A stretch of 64,000 nucleotides of DNA, from positions 5,020,834 through 5,084,833 of the forward strand of contig OZ010580.1 in the NCBI GenBank assembly GCA_963932145.1. Direction: 5' to 3'. The translations under genes and the position numbers were made by a program. The notes under the pieces are model-generated. The model was not told where the DNA came from. It did not search any database and was given only the letters and a program-made list of their open reading frames with translations. Source of the stretch: Acanthosepion lycidas (taxonomy: Eukaryota > Mollusca > Cephalopoda > Sepiida > Sepiidae). The first letter of the stretch is position 1, and every line of letters begins with the position of its first letter. This document shows positions 24,287 through 36,700 of the stretch, one piece after another.

Positions 24287-24422
24287 GACATTTATATCTT
24301 TATACATTCTTTTTATAGATACAAATATTTTAAGTAAATGTTGTTTAATACTGTTTATTATAAACAGAGCATTTACTTAAATATTTGTATCTATAAAAAG
24401 AATGTATAAACATAAAAATGTC
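24287..24422. mobile_element. Fold-back MITE (136 bp)
   Basis: Starts GACATTTATATCTTTATACA and ends with its inverted complement, arms about 55-60 bp around a short loop (TGTTTAATACTG). Confidence 0.85.
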
Positions 24423-24499
24423 ATATATATATCTCCCTCTTTTAAGTTAAATTTTACTAATGTTGGAATTGTACTCTATTCACTTACATATATTATGTG

Positions 24500-24614
24500 T
24501 TAGGCAAATGAATGACAAAGTGGAAAAGAAAAGAAACTTCTGTGTAAAGTGTTTTATTCTAAAGGATGAAACATATTGAACAATGTTTTCCCACTTTGTC
24601 ATTAATTTGCCTAA
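24500..24614. mobile_element. MITE with about 26-bp terminal inverted repeats
   Basis: Starts TTAGGCAAATGAATGACAAA and ends with the complement of TTAGGCAAATTAATGACAAA; 115 bp overall, interior without similarity between halves. Confidence 0.75.
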
Positions 24615-24675
24615 TATTGTACTGATATATATTAATCTGACAGATTTTATTACTTAAACATTATTTTTAGTGGAT

Positions 24676-25195
24676 AAACTGCTGGAGAGTGTATATTTTT
24701 CTTTAAGAAGATTTCTTGAATATTCAGGCAGGTAGGTGAAAATAAATAAATATACTGATTAATAAATAAACTTGATCTCCAGAAATTCAGTGTTGAGAAA
24801 GTTATCTATCATGAGACAGCAACATAAATTTAATATAATTAAATAATAGCTACATTGAAGTAGTAGCTACTTGTACTGATGGAGGTAACCACCATAACCT
24901 CTTATTTTATTCACTAATGACTATTCTCTTATCTAAAACAACATGTCATGATGAACATACACAGGTTTTGCTTAGCTGTAATTTTCTGTAACCGAACAGT
25001 CAAAGCATGTCAGATCTAATGATAGTTTCCCCTATGCAAAAACAGATTCAAATCCATCTGGATTACACATATTTTTCTTATAAGATTTCTCAAATATTCA
25101 GGCTAGTAGATATATTGCTATAAATATATTGTTTAATAAATAAACAGTGCCTACTCAAATATGGGTATCCACTAAAAATAATGTTTAAGCAGTAA
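24676..25195 (+). mobile_element. SINE-2 copy with a second partial copy before it
   Basis: 24990-25195 has a B box GATTCAAATCC and shares GCCTACTCAAATATGGGTAT-like sequence with 6200-6240. 24700-24780 repeats the AGATTTCTTGAATATTCAGG part, so a truncated copy precedes the longer one. Confidence 0.5.
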
Positions 25196-26678
25196 AATAA
25201 ATACATAAAATAAGTGAATGACAAAGCAGAAAACATATCTTCTAGGACTTCATTGGACTAAAGAAATGTTTTTCTTAGTGAAATTATTATTATCTAGATG
25301 AGGTGGGGATATAAAAACCCAAACATTGGTTACACTTATACACTGAGAGGACATTCTGATGATGTGAAAATGCTGAAATTTAAAGTTTTTAATTTTTTCA
25401 TTTAAAATTTCATCCTTCTCAAATCCGATTTCTCTCGTTCTTGTTCTTGTGTGTGTGTGTTTGGGGGTGGGTTGAGAGAGAAGACTAAAATGCTAAAATG
25501 TTTGACAAATTTTGAATGCAAATAAATTCAGTTGGTGAATGTCAGGAATTGATTCATAAAAGACATATATTGGATGCTTTGGTACATATTATCAGTGATT
25601 AGCCGAAGTTCATTGAGGTTTTTGGGTCTTTCAACATCATACCCCCGTCTCTGTGGTGACCCAGCCAATACTGATCAGGTATCGACTTGTGTACCTTCTG
25701 TTAGCTACCATTTTTTTTCTATCTTCCCGACCACATACTGTGACTTGGCAATGGATATTTCATTTCTGATAAAATCCAATGTTCAACTTATTAGAATTGA
25801 CTTTCCTGGTCACTATCTTGAAATCTTCCAGATACAAAATTATTTTTAGAAATGATTACTATTATAAAGATGAAGCTATGTGAACAACATCACCTATTTT
25901 TTTTAGTATCGAATGATAGACAGCTAAGATTAAAATCATATGACTTTCATAAGTGTTGTAACCTAGAAAGGGTTACTGAATGAGGAATAACTAAAACAGA
26001 GGTTGGAAATGAAATGGTTATCTTTATAGCATCAATAAAATACAATACACACCAGCAGTGTGAAGTAGGTAAACCACTGCTAATGGTGGACTACTTAGAC
26101 AGCATATTACCCCCACTTACAATAGTGTCTAATGTGTTTATGAGGATTGGGACATACCCATTAGTTTTCATAGGTACTGTATATAAAAATAAGTAAAAGA
26201 AAAGTCATACTGACCATTTTGTTAGAATCTGTTGATGCTGGTACATTTGATGGATATTCTAAATGATACTCATGTTTGACTTTTTGAATAAATACCACCA
26301 AATTGTCACCTGAACAAAGAATATTCATATTAATATTTTCTCACTAAGAATTCATATTCTGTGTGTTGGCTGTCGAAAAAAGAAAATCTGAATCAAGATT
26401 GGGTTGATTTTAGGTCTCGAAATATGGTAAGTGTTTGCGCTTCCCTACTAGTCTCTACCAATCACAACCTTTCTTAACACAATGAATGCTACTTTGGACG
26501 ACAGATGAGTCTTAATTCTTTGTGGGTGAAGAAGTTAGTTGTGCATTGTAAGTCGATACAGATTTTTTATCCATTTTTATTTACAGTTTCCCAACATTTT
26601 CTGACATTGGACTTGCGAGACTGATTTCTAAACTTACAAACCCTGGACTTATGATTTTTTGATCTGAACCACGCAATT
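25196..26678. other. Gene-free DNA
   Basis: An unrecognised plus-strand frame at 25574-25849 and some mixed-composition sequence at 26400-26560; no repeat family or coding homology seen. Confidence 0.4.
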
Positions 26679-26757
26679 GCTATTTTTCCCCAGCTTGACC
26701 TTATTGCTATTTTTCCCCAGCTTGACCTTATTGCTATTTTACCTTAGCTTGATACAG
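26679..26757 (+). repeat. 27-bp tandem repeat, about three copies
   Basis: The unit begins ATTGCTATTTTTCCCCAGCT and repeats almost three times; the third copy is diverged. Confidence 0.85.
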
Positions 26758-26954
26758 CACATGACCACTAATATTGTTTACTTAGTAAGAATTGAACTTT
26801 CTATAGTTTATGAGAAGAGCCTACTAAGCACTATGCGATGGTGAGCCATACATGATAGACTGCAATAGCATGGCTGAAAATGACAAACAAATGTAAAGCA
26901 TTTATCAGGTCAATGTAATATGGCAACTTTCTTTATATTAGCATGATTCTTCTT

Positions 26955-27475
26955 CTATCTACCATGTCCATTCAGGATGTGTGTGATTGTTGTTCTCCAC
27001 AGCTTCCTATCCTTTGTAGTTCTTAGCTATGTTTGTCTTTTTGTTATCTCTCCTAATCCTTGTTCTTACACAAACACGTTCAGTAGGTTATTTGCTGCTT
27101 TCCTGTCATCCCTGTTGTCTTCAACATGTCCCATGAGTGTTAAATTTTCCAAGCCTTTTTTCGCATTATATGCTCTAGAAATATCAACTGTCTCTTTCTG
27201 ATGCTAAGTATAAATGTCCTTTTTTCTAAAACATTATTGTTGCTCACATGTTCAGTTCAGTGTATTCTCTGCATCCTACTGTAGAATCACATTTCTGTTG
27301 CTTAAGTCTCTTCTTCATTTGTGAGGAGATTGTCCAGCATTGACTGCCATATAGTAGGACCACTATTACATAACAGTCTAGTACTCTTTTCTTTGTTTCT
27401 AATGAAATTTTCCAATTTCTAAATAATTTGCTTAACTTTTGGCATCTTTCACTTTTCCAATCCATCTTTGGAAAA
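26955..27475 (-). pseudogene. LINE-B C-terminal fragment
   Basis: The minus strand reads DWKSERCQKLSKLFRNWKIS then LETKKRVLDCYVIVVLLYGS and [14 protein letters not shown], matching the LINE-B copy at 32335-33210. It continues with frame breaks to the KRQL..RKGLENL tail. Its 5' edge lies about 75 bases before exon A of the acetylhydrolase. Confidence 0.8.
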
Positions 27476-27547
27476 CCTCTTTAAGAATTCATTATATCAT
27501 TTGTCTAAGCATTTTTATATTAAAGCTTGATATTGTTTCCTTGGCAG

Positions 27548-27671
27548 GAGGAAACCAGTTGTCCAAGATGGCCAAAATGGCTACCCAAACCACGGTACCG
27601 AGATGGTTACATGCACTTTCTTGGAAAAGAGAATTCTACCTTTTACAATTGTCTTTTTGACTGGTTTGGAG
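27548..27671 (+). CDS. PLA2G7/PAFAH2-like: PAF-acetylhydrolase exon A (first visible coding exon)
   Basis: Codes for visible residues 1-41 plus one base of codon 42. The acceptor is a pyrimidine-rich stretch ending TTGGCAG and the donor is GTGAGT at 27672. The segment carries [14 protein letters not shown], which aligns with the family block around WIPRYEYCTGL in PAFAH2, followed by an aromatic-rich stretch ending FDWFGG. It starts in phase 0 with acidic residues like the EE pair before this block in PAFAH2. The exon contains no plausible start codon context, so at least one coding exon must lie upstream. A LINE-B fragment on the minus strand ends only about 75 bases upstream, so intron sequence has been invaded close to the exon. 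Confidence 0.9.
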
Positions 27672-27720
27672 GTGAGTTTTTTCTTTTAAAAACTTCTTTT
27701 GATGATGGTTTCTTATTTTA

Positions 27721-27755
<35 letters not shown>

Positions 27756-30700
27756 TGAACTTCAATGTGAATTCTATGTATCAGTGTTTTAATAATTTTG
27801 TGTTGGTATTGTTAAGAAACAAGGACAATTCAATATTGCAATTCTCCATCAACAAATCCAGCAAATATTTGATCTAAAAAATGACCTACAATCTGTTGTT
27901 AAATTGGGCAAGGAGTAGCTTGTTAATTTTAACAACACCAAAATAAATCTGCTCTCTTCTAATCATCAGAGAGAACCGTTTTTACTTTCCATCAGTATAG
28001 CTGATGCTAACCTCCAGGAGAGTGACTCATTGCGCCTTCTTGGATTAATGTTTTCAGTTGGCATGAAGTGGAAAGAGTATATTGAATCAATTGCTAAGTC
28101 TGAAGCTAAGAAATTTGGTTCACTATGTCAGTCGAGACAATTTTTCTCGACAGAATCTCTTACATATTTATAAGTCTACGATTCGTCCTTGCTTTGAATA
28201 TTGCTGCCACATAAGGTCCAGTGCTCTTGTTATATATTTAGAGATTCTTGATAAAATCCAAAGAATCTGCAGTGTTATTGGTCCTGACCTGGCATCTCAA
28301 CTTCCTGTAACATAGCTTCCCTGTGACTTTTCTATAAACACTTTCATAGTAATTGTTCTGATAAACTTTATGGCACCTAGATGATATGAATTTAAGTGTA
28401 GTACTAGATTGGTGGCAATACCTCATCAATTTACAATTGAAATGGCTAGATGTAACTGTAAGTTCTATGCTAACAGTTTCTTCTATCACAGTTCATGCTT
28501 GTCTATCTTCCTGCTTTTCAGTCAAATTTGATCTTCAAAAATTTAAATGCAATGTCAATTGTTATCTTCTGTCTTAATTTTTATTCTTTTATTTTTCTCT
28601 CTCCTTAATAGTAGTTTCTCTCTCCTTAATAGTAGTTTCTCTCTCCTTAATAGTAGTTTCTCTCTCCTTAATAGTAGTTTCTCTCTCCTTAATAGTAGTT
28701 TCTCTCATATTCTATAACACTCTTTAACCTCTTGCATCCTAGTGGCTTTATTGCCTTTCTTAAGGTGAAATGATTAAAAAAAGAATGCCGATAGACTTAT
28801 TTTAAAGTCAGTTGTATGATTCTGTCTTTATATGTTACAAACAAAATTCTTTAAAGATAATTTTGAGATTTTTTTTTTCTCGGAAAGAAATTCTTGAAAA
28901 TTAGAGGGCCAGTTTGAATGATTGTTATCTTGGGAAAATAGAATTGATAGAATGGGTTCAAATTCCAAGGCAAAGGTCATACTTAATATTGACTTTAGCC
29001 CGTAGAACTACAAATATTCAGTATTTCTCTTTTTAAATGTTTGTATATAAATATATATTTTTTTATATATTTTTTATAAATAGACTAAGAAATAAAACAA
29101 TCTCTTCTAACCTTGCTGAAAAAAAAAATAATTTAAGAGTGCCTTTAAATTTTTTGGACAGTTGTTTCTTCAGTTTTTCACCTAGTGGAATGGCTTCTGT
29201 TTTGAAATGTTTGTTTATATATTTTTATATTTCAGTTCATTGGTAGTTTCCACTGTTTGAATGACTTTGGATTGTTAATTTTATCTTTCTGCAGTCATTG
29301 AAAGTATTTGTACCAGCATTTTATGTTTGAAACTCAAGGAATTCCCTTCAAGTGGCAGAAAGATCCAATATCTAACCGTGGCTATAAAAAAGGACATAGT
29401 TCAGCTTTTTTTTCTTTAACCAATTCATTTAACATTTTTATAGTGAAGAAAATGGTGAATTACCTCGTCAAACCAAGTGACAGCATGTTGTGTGTATCCT
29501 ACAATGGAAACCGTGGTGAAAAAGAAAGTTACTTGCTGAATAAAAGGGCATGATATGCTGAAGATGGAATATTCAAATTAGAAACAAATCAGTCACAGGA
29601 GTCACCATAAAAGTATTTTGATATGCTAATATTGTGTGTCTTCTTCCAGTTGTCGATGAATGAAAAAATATTCTTGGTCAATAAAAGCAGTTGGTGTTCT
29701 CAAGTCAGGGAGAAAAAATACAAAATTTGTGTATTTAGCTACTGTGGCTGTCATCCATGAGTGAGTTATTTTTCTGATTAGTTACATGCATTGTGATTTG
29801 TGACATAGTACCTGCAAATCGAGATTTTGACATTTTCTTTCTGACCCTGATCTTCGAGTCTGAACTTACAGTGGTTTGTTCTCTTCGTTGTGGAAGTAAT
29901 CTGCAACAAATATTTTCCTTTGCAATCCAAGAACTCTTACACTTTTCTCTCATTCTCTGTAACTTCTTTCTCCAACCAATTAAATGTCCAATCCCAAGGT
30001 TTCATTCAAAGGCAATATAAAATAATTTCTGGAGGTGTTTTATTTAATTGTCAGTGTGAACCCTGATTAATCCCTTCCAGTTTCCCATTCATCAAGACAC
30101 AAAACGTTAATGTTGGAAAGGACATTATTATTGTTTTTATTGATTTGTTTTCTACAGCTTATCAACCCTTTTAAAGCCAGAAAATATTTTTAGATTTTAA
30201 GAATATTTTTTGGAGATAATAATGGTTTAGTGATACAAGTCTTACTAATTAACACATAGCTGGGGAGAAAAGTGGTGGATTCATACCTTTCCTCAGGGTA
30301 TTTGCATGCAAGTGATTATCATTGATGTAATGGAATAACCTGCCATCCCCATGAGTGGCGGCACTATAGGTGGTAACCACCTATAAGTATCCGTTAGGAC
30401 AGCAAACAGGAGATTTGAGCTGGGCTCTACAGAACTAGCAGCCTTCCGATAGCAGCACACACACAACTGTACTGACTTGCGACAACCATGCACATAACTA
30501 TTACTTCTTTGCTTGTTGTACTGGTTTCTACAATAAACCTGTTGCTGTTTATCCACTGTGTTTGTCCAGTCCATATTCCTATTAGCACAGAATATAACAA
30601 TAATGAACCCAACACATACAAGCTTACAGCACCTGGTATTCCCAAGCAGTTACCCATCTAGGTACTGACCAGGCTTGACATTGCTTAACTTCGATGATTG

Positions 30701-33700
30701 TATGAGAACCGATGTTTCAATGTGATCTGGCCGGACTGATCACCCCCTTCCAAACAATTTTCATTCTCTTCCTCAAAAATTGGAAAAAATCAAATCATAG
30801 ATTATTTTGCATCTAACAGAAATGTTTAATAAATATGAAGCCACCACAGAAAATGTTCAAACAAGTGACATTATTTTATTTCCCCTACTCTAATCCTTCC
30901 AGTTAACACTTGTCGCACCATGTACAATGAGGTGAACCACTCTCACTCCCTTCGTATTCCATTAGTAAAGAGTAAATTCCATTTGGATAGCTTCTTCTCA
31001 AGAACTGTTGCTTTGTGGAACAGAATACCAAAAGGATGCTTTCCCAAGCACTACAATCTTAACCTCTTTAAATCTAGGGTTAACTGTTATCTTTCATGCA
31101 TATCCTCATAAACTATGCCCCTTAATCTTACCACTCATGCAACAACTGTCTTCAGTAACTCTTGGGCTTTGTATAGGGTGAATATTAGTAAAATAAATAT
31201 CTATATATGTTCAAATGAACCTATCTACTTAGTTTAGTTAAGAATTATTAATTTCTCCTCTTGTAACTTGCAGACCTGTTTATCCACACAAAAATTCCAA
31301 TACAGCACCTATCTTGGTATATTGATGCCCAAAGCATAAAAATTGTATGGAAAATTTTTGCATTTCTATTCTTATGAATAATACAGAGATAAATTCTTGG
31401 TTGACTTGTTCAAATATCCTAAATTGACTAAAATCAGCTCTAGTAATAGAAGTTATAAGGGAAATCTTTGAAAATTGTAGATGATTGAAGGAAATTGGGA
31501 GCAGAAGAGAAATCTTTTGAGGTTTTTAGTCTTCAGAGTCTGTCTATATTTCTGAGATGAGGTATTATGTACAGTATTTACATTATGCAGACTATTGTCC
31601 TCATCTTTGTCACCATATTTATCACAACGTTTCGGCTGTTGTATGCTCCGGTCTTCTTCAGGTGGTTGGAATTTCGAACTGAACCCTTTATTTTGATCAC
31701 TGGGGTAGACTGTTCTAGTTCCATGTGCCATGTTTGATGGATGTCAGTTATCTCCTGCTAATTTTCCCTCTGAAAGTTCTCCACTGCCTTAACCGGGTAT
31801 TGAATTCACACTCTTTGGGTCTGTCACTGGATCTAACCAACGCCTTTATCCACTGTGCCATGTCTCCTTGACACAATTCTTTTATGTTAACCCATAGCTT
31901 GTGGTGGTGTTGGGCGTCATACTTTTTCCCCCCAAAGGTGTTTGTGAAAAAGCTATGTGCATCTTTATTGCAAATGTAATAAAATCCATCATGCAACATC
32001 AATATAATACTTTTTAGAAACACACAATCAGTTCATAAGATATTTTTCTACTAAGGATCCAAATGTAATACATTGCTTCAACTTCATATTGTTAGAACCT
32101 TCAAAATACAACTCAAAACATTTTTAGTTGTTGAGTTATTGTATGGCTATTAGAACTGACTTTGATGTTTCTACTTTCAAGTCGCTGAATTTCTAATTCC
32201 TCTACAACTGATTCAACATGGTCAAATATACACTGTTATTTGCAGGCATCTACAAAAACACTAATACATGAATTCATGTAACCTGCTTTCTTTTTCTATT
32301 GGACTACATCTAATATTGACATGTTACATTACTTCAGGATGTGGGAGAGAATGACTCTCCACAATTTCCTGTCCTTTGTAGCTCTTAATTAATTTTGTTT
32401 TCTTTGTTATCTCACCTAAACCTTGTTCTGCCATCCATCTACTCAAGTTGGCTAGGTCAATTATGCATTATTTTCCTCTGTTACTCTTACCTTCAATCTG
32501 TGCTGTGGGTATCAAATTTTCCGAGCACTCTTTCCTCATTATGTGCCCTAGAAATTTCAACTTTCTCTTTCTGATAAGTATAAGTTTCCTTTTTGTTTCC
32601 ATTTTCTCTAAAACTTTATCATTGCTCACATGTTCAGCCCATGGTATACTCAGCATCCTTCTGTAGAGCCACATTTCTGTTGCTTCAAGTCTCTTCATCT
32701 GTGATGAGATTGTCCAGTATTCACTAGCATATAGAACTAATATCGTATAACAGTTAAGTACTCTTTTCTTCATTTCTAATGAAATTTTCCTGTTTCTTAA
32801 TACTTTGCTTAGCTTTTGGAAGGCATCTTTCACTATACTAATGCACCTTTGGATTTCAGTTTCGCACCATCTGTCCTGTATTAAAACACTTCCTAGATAT
32901 TTAAATTGTTGTACTTACTTGATTTGGTATCTCCAATTAGTAATTTGCATGTTGGGCTGTTCTTTTTGCTGACAACTATACATTGTCTTCTTGCAATTGA
33001 CATTTAGTCCTTTCTTCTCATTTTCCATCACTACATTCTGTAGAAGTTCTTGTTGTTTCCTTTCTGTATCTGCTATCAATACTGTGTCATCTGCATATCA
33101 TATGTGTTTAAGATTGTGGCTACCAATAATGAATCCTGGTAAAACTTCTAATTTTATCAGAATGACCTCACTGTAAAGATTGAATAAGTCTGGGGAGAAA
33201 ACACATCCTTCTTTTATACCACTTTTTTTTTTTTTCTTTTTTTTCTTTTTCTTTTTTTTTTTTTTTTTGGTATATTTACTGAATTCATTTTTTATCTGTA
33301 TGCAGGTGGTTTGCTGCCAGTATAGATTCTAGATTATTGAAAATCCTTCCCAAATATATCAAGGTTACCTGGCAGTTCTAGCATTTCTTTGTGACATACT
33401 CTACATAAGATTTTCTTTTTTTTATTATTTTTACAGGTGAGGTGTATGTTCCTGCTCTTTGGGATGCTCCACTGCTGCCTCCAGAAATTTGTAACCAATT
33501 CCCTGTCATTGTGTTTTCCCATGGCCTTGGGGGTATCCGTACCACATACTCTACTGTGTGCTTAGATCTTTCCTCCCAAGGTTTCATTGTTGCTGCCTTA
33601 GAACACAGGTAAGAGGTGTTTAATAAGGCTCTGCATTTTTTAAACATAAATGTTTTTATGTAAGAATGGTTGATAGCTTTCTTAACTTTTGAGTTTAATT

Positions 33701-36700
33701 ATTTTTATTATCCCATATGTTTTTCAAATGATTAACTTTAATCTTTGCTGTTTTTGTATATTTTAACGTTTTTGACCTTCTAATGTCTGAAGTTCTGATA
33801 TTAAGTATTTTAATTATTCTATATTTTGTTGTTTTTAACTCATGTCAGTCATTATATTTTATCTACCTTCTTCTGTTATGTTTGCTTGTCTTTAGAGAAA
33901 TATCATAAAAGCAGCTAATTGGCCAATGACAAGCAAAATACATGAAGTGCCAGAGAATAAACTAATGTATATGACTCATTCGGCAGAGGAGGGGGGTGTA
34001 TTCAACAAAAAAAATCAAAAATTGCTCTTTTCACTGAAAATTATTAATTATATTGTATCCAAGTATTTTATAAAAAATTTAGGTTTATAGTTCATAAGTG
34101 TGCAAAGAGATGAGATAACATAAACTGTAGATTTGTCTGCAGAATATCATTACATTGTTACATAATTATTGTAAAATCATTAAAGGTTTTTGTCAAAAGC
34201 ATTTTATTTTTGGTCATATATTAATTTAAAATATTCCTTTCTACAGGCTTTATTTTTGAAATAGAATAAGATCATTCTAAATTTCAGAATTTCACCATTG
34301 CTCATCAAAATGACTGGAAGAAAGTGATCTAAAAACAACAATGGAAAAAAGAGGTAACAAGGTGTAATTGAAATAGTTTCAATTTGTTCAATTTAGGAAA
34401 CTTAGCATTGTTGCCAAAGTATTCTAAAATGCTGCCAATAACAAAAGAGAAAATGAAAAATACCTAACAACAAATTGAATATAGCATCAAAATTTATATT
34501 ATTTTTACTTATTTGTTATGTAACTAAATACATAATTGTCAACAATGTTTCCATAAAATTTGATATTTCTTGTAATAAATTCTTAATAAATATTCTTATT
34601 TTATTACTTAAGTGTAAGGTAGTCCTACATTTACAATTCCTTACAGTTAAACATGAAAAGAAATATTGATTAAAACTGACAAAACCCTTTAAGCACGTAT
34701 TGCCACAATATTACCAAATGTTGAATATGCCCCTTCTCTGCCGGATGCGTCATGAGTATAGTGCAAGTTTTTATGATCAGATTTTTACACAAAAAAATAG
34801 GGGGTTGCACTGTACGCAGGTAATTTTTTTTCTGGAGGTGGTTAAAATTAATGCAAAATAAATTCACTGACTGCACTATACATGAAATCAGCTTATACAC
34901 AAGTATATATGGTACTTGTTATCAACTTTGTTTTGCTGGAGTTATACAATAGGAAATGCAACCATAAATAATCATTTTTAAAAAATTTATTTTCATATTA
35001 CTATAAATTAACAGTCCTGGGAATGATGATAAACTACGTCCAGTAGCAAGGCCTCTGATTGGGAGATTGGAGGTTTTGAGAAGCACAGAATCACCTCTTA
35101 ATTGTTGTTCCCAGGTCCATCCTGACCCAAGGTGGCAGCACCTGTGAGGGTCCCAGTTATGGGCAAATAATAATCCTCCAAATAAACAAAAAATAATCTT
35201 TGTTTTCTTTTAAGTTGGTAGAAACAAGTTATAAAGTTTATTGCAAATAAAACTCCTATGAACAAAGTTTTTTTTTTTTTTTTGTTTTGCAATACAAAAG
35301 AGATGAATTGTGTTAGTAAAGTGTGAAAAGTATGTGTAAAATTATCATGGGAAAATCCACAATTTACATTATATTATGTGTGTGTGTGTGTGTGTAGCAT
35401 AAATTTAGTGGCAGGCTGTCAGTCAATTAATATCAGTACTACTGCTTTTAGAGTTATGTTTTTTTTATGAGTCACTTGGGTATTTTCTGTGCAAACTGGT
35501 TTATGAAAATACCTTAAAAGTGAGAAATAATTTACACAAAGGAACTTTAGTACTCAGTAAGTTAATTTGAGTAATCAGTATTATTTAAATCCAAGTCAAA
35601 GATATCCTGAAAAACTAGTTTATTAATTTATATTACATTATATATAAGAAAAATATCAGATCACAGGAAGTTAAAAAATTTATTATAAACTCAGAAGTTT
35701 TATTCGTTAATAAATATATTTCCCAATTTTAAATATTGATTTTTAAGAGGGAAAAGATTGTTAATCATTTAACATGAGCCTACATTTTTTTTAGCATATT
35801 GCAAGAAATTGTTGTCTGCTTTTTTAAAGCTTGAATTGCATTTGATACAACCTTGCTGATTAGTCAGTAAATGCTAATGTGGGAATTTGAATTTAACATT
35901 TGCATGATCCTACTTTGAATCAGGATTTTAGTGATACTACTATTGATTTTTCTTTTCCTACAATTTTTAACTGGGTTCTATACTTACTACCAAGATTGGA
36001 GTAAATGTTTGTGTCATCAGCATAGATACCAAGTTGAAAACTGATGTCATCAGGAAGTTTACTGATGAAAATTAAATATAAAGTCCAAGGATAGAACCTT
36101 GGGGGACACCTGCATTAGTACAAAAAGATCTACAAGAGTGGCTGTTCAGGACAACTTTAATTTTGTGGATGAAAAAATGACAGATGGACAACATTTTTAA
36201 CTGATAATAGTGACTATATTTCTGGCTGTTGTAAGTGACCTCATCTGCCCTGGGTGGGTGTTCCACAGCCCAGCTATGTAACCTACATTGACACCAGTTT
36301 TTGTTAGTGATCATCACAGCAACATCTTCGTTTGTGGATTACTTACCAGGTGTTTCATGCTTAGTAAAGATATTCAAAATGTCAAAAAATCCTGCAATTT
36401 TATATTTATTGTAAGTAGTGATCATGTTTTCTTTTGTACAAGTACTCCACTGCCTTAACCGGGTATTGAACTCACACTCTTAGGGTCCAGTCACTGGATC
36501 TAGCCAATGCCTTTATCCACTCAAGGACACATGGCACAGTGGATAAAGTATTGGTTAGATCCAGTGACAGGACCCTAAGAGTTTGAGTTCAATACCCGGT
36601 TAAGGCAGTGGAGAACTTGGAGAAGGGAATTAAAAGGAGATAAATGATTACTGACATCCATTAAACATGGTATGTGGAACTAGAGCAGTCTACCCCAGTG

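Noticed and set aside
25574-25849. 91-codon frame as a host gene
   Set aside because: No family resemblance, no splice or start context; left as unrecognised.
29308-29553. Possible extra exon of the acetylhydrolase
   Set aside because: Exons A and B already join in phase through a continuous family alignment, and the frame has no homology.
36533-36605. True tRNA gene
   Set aside because: A and B boxes are present but no acceptor stem pairs, and the same sequence heads a SINE at several loci.
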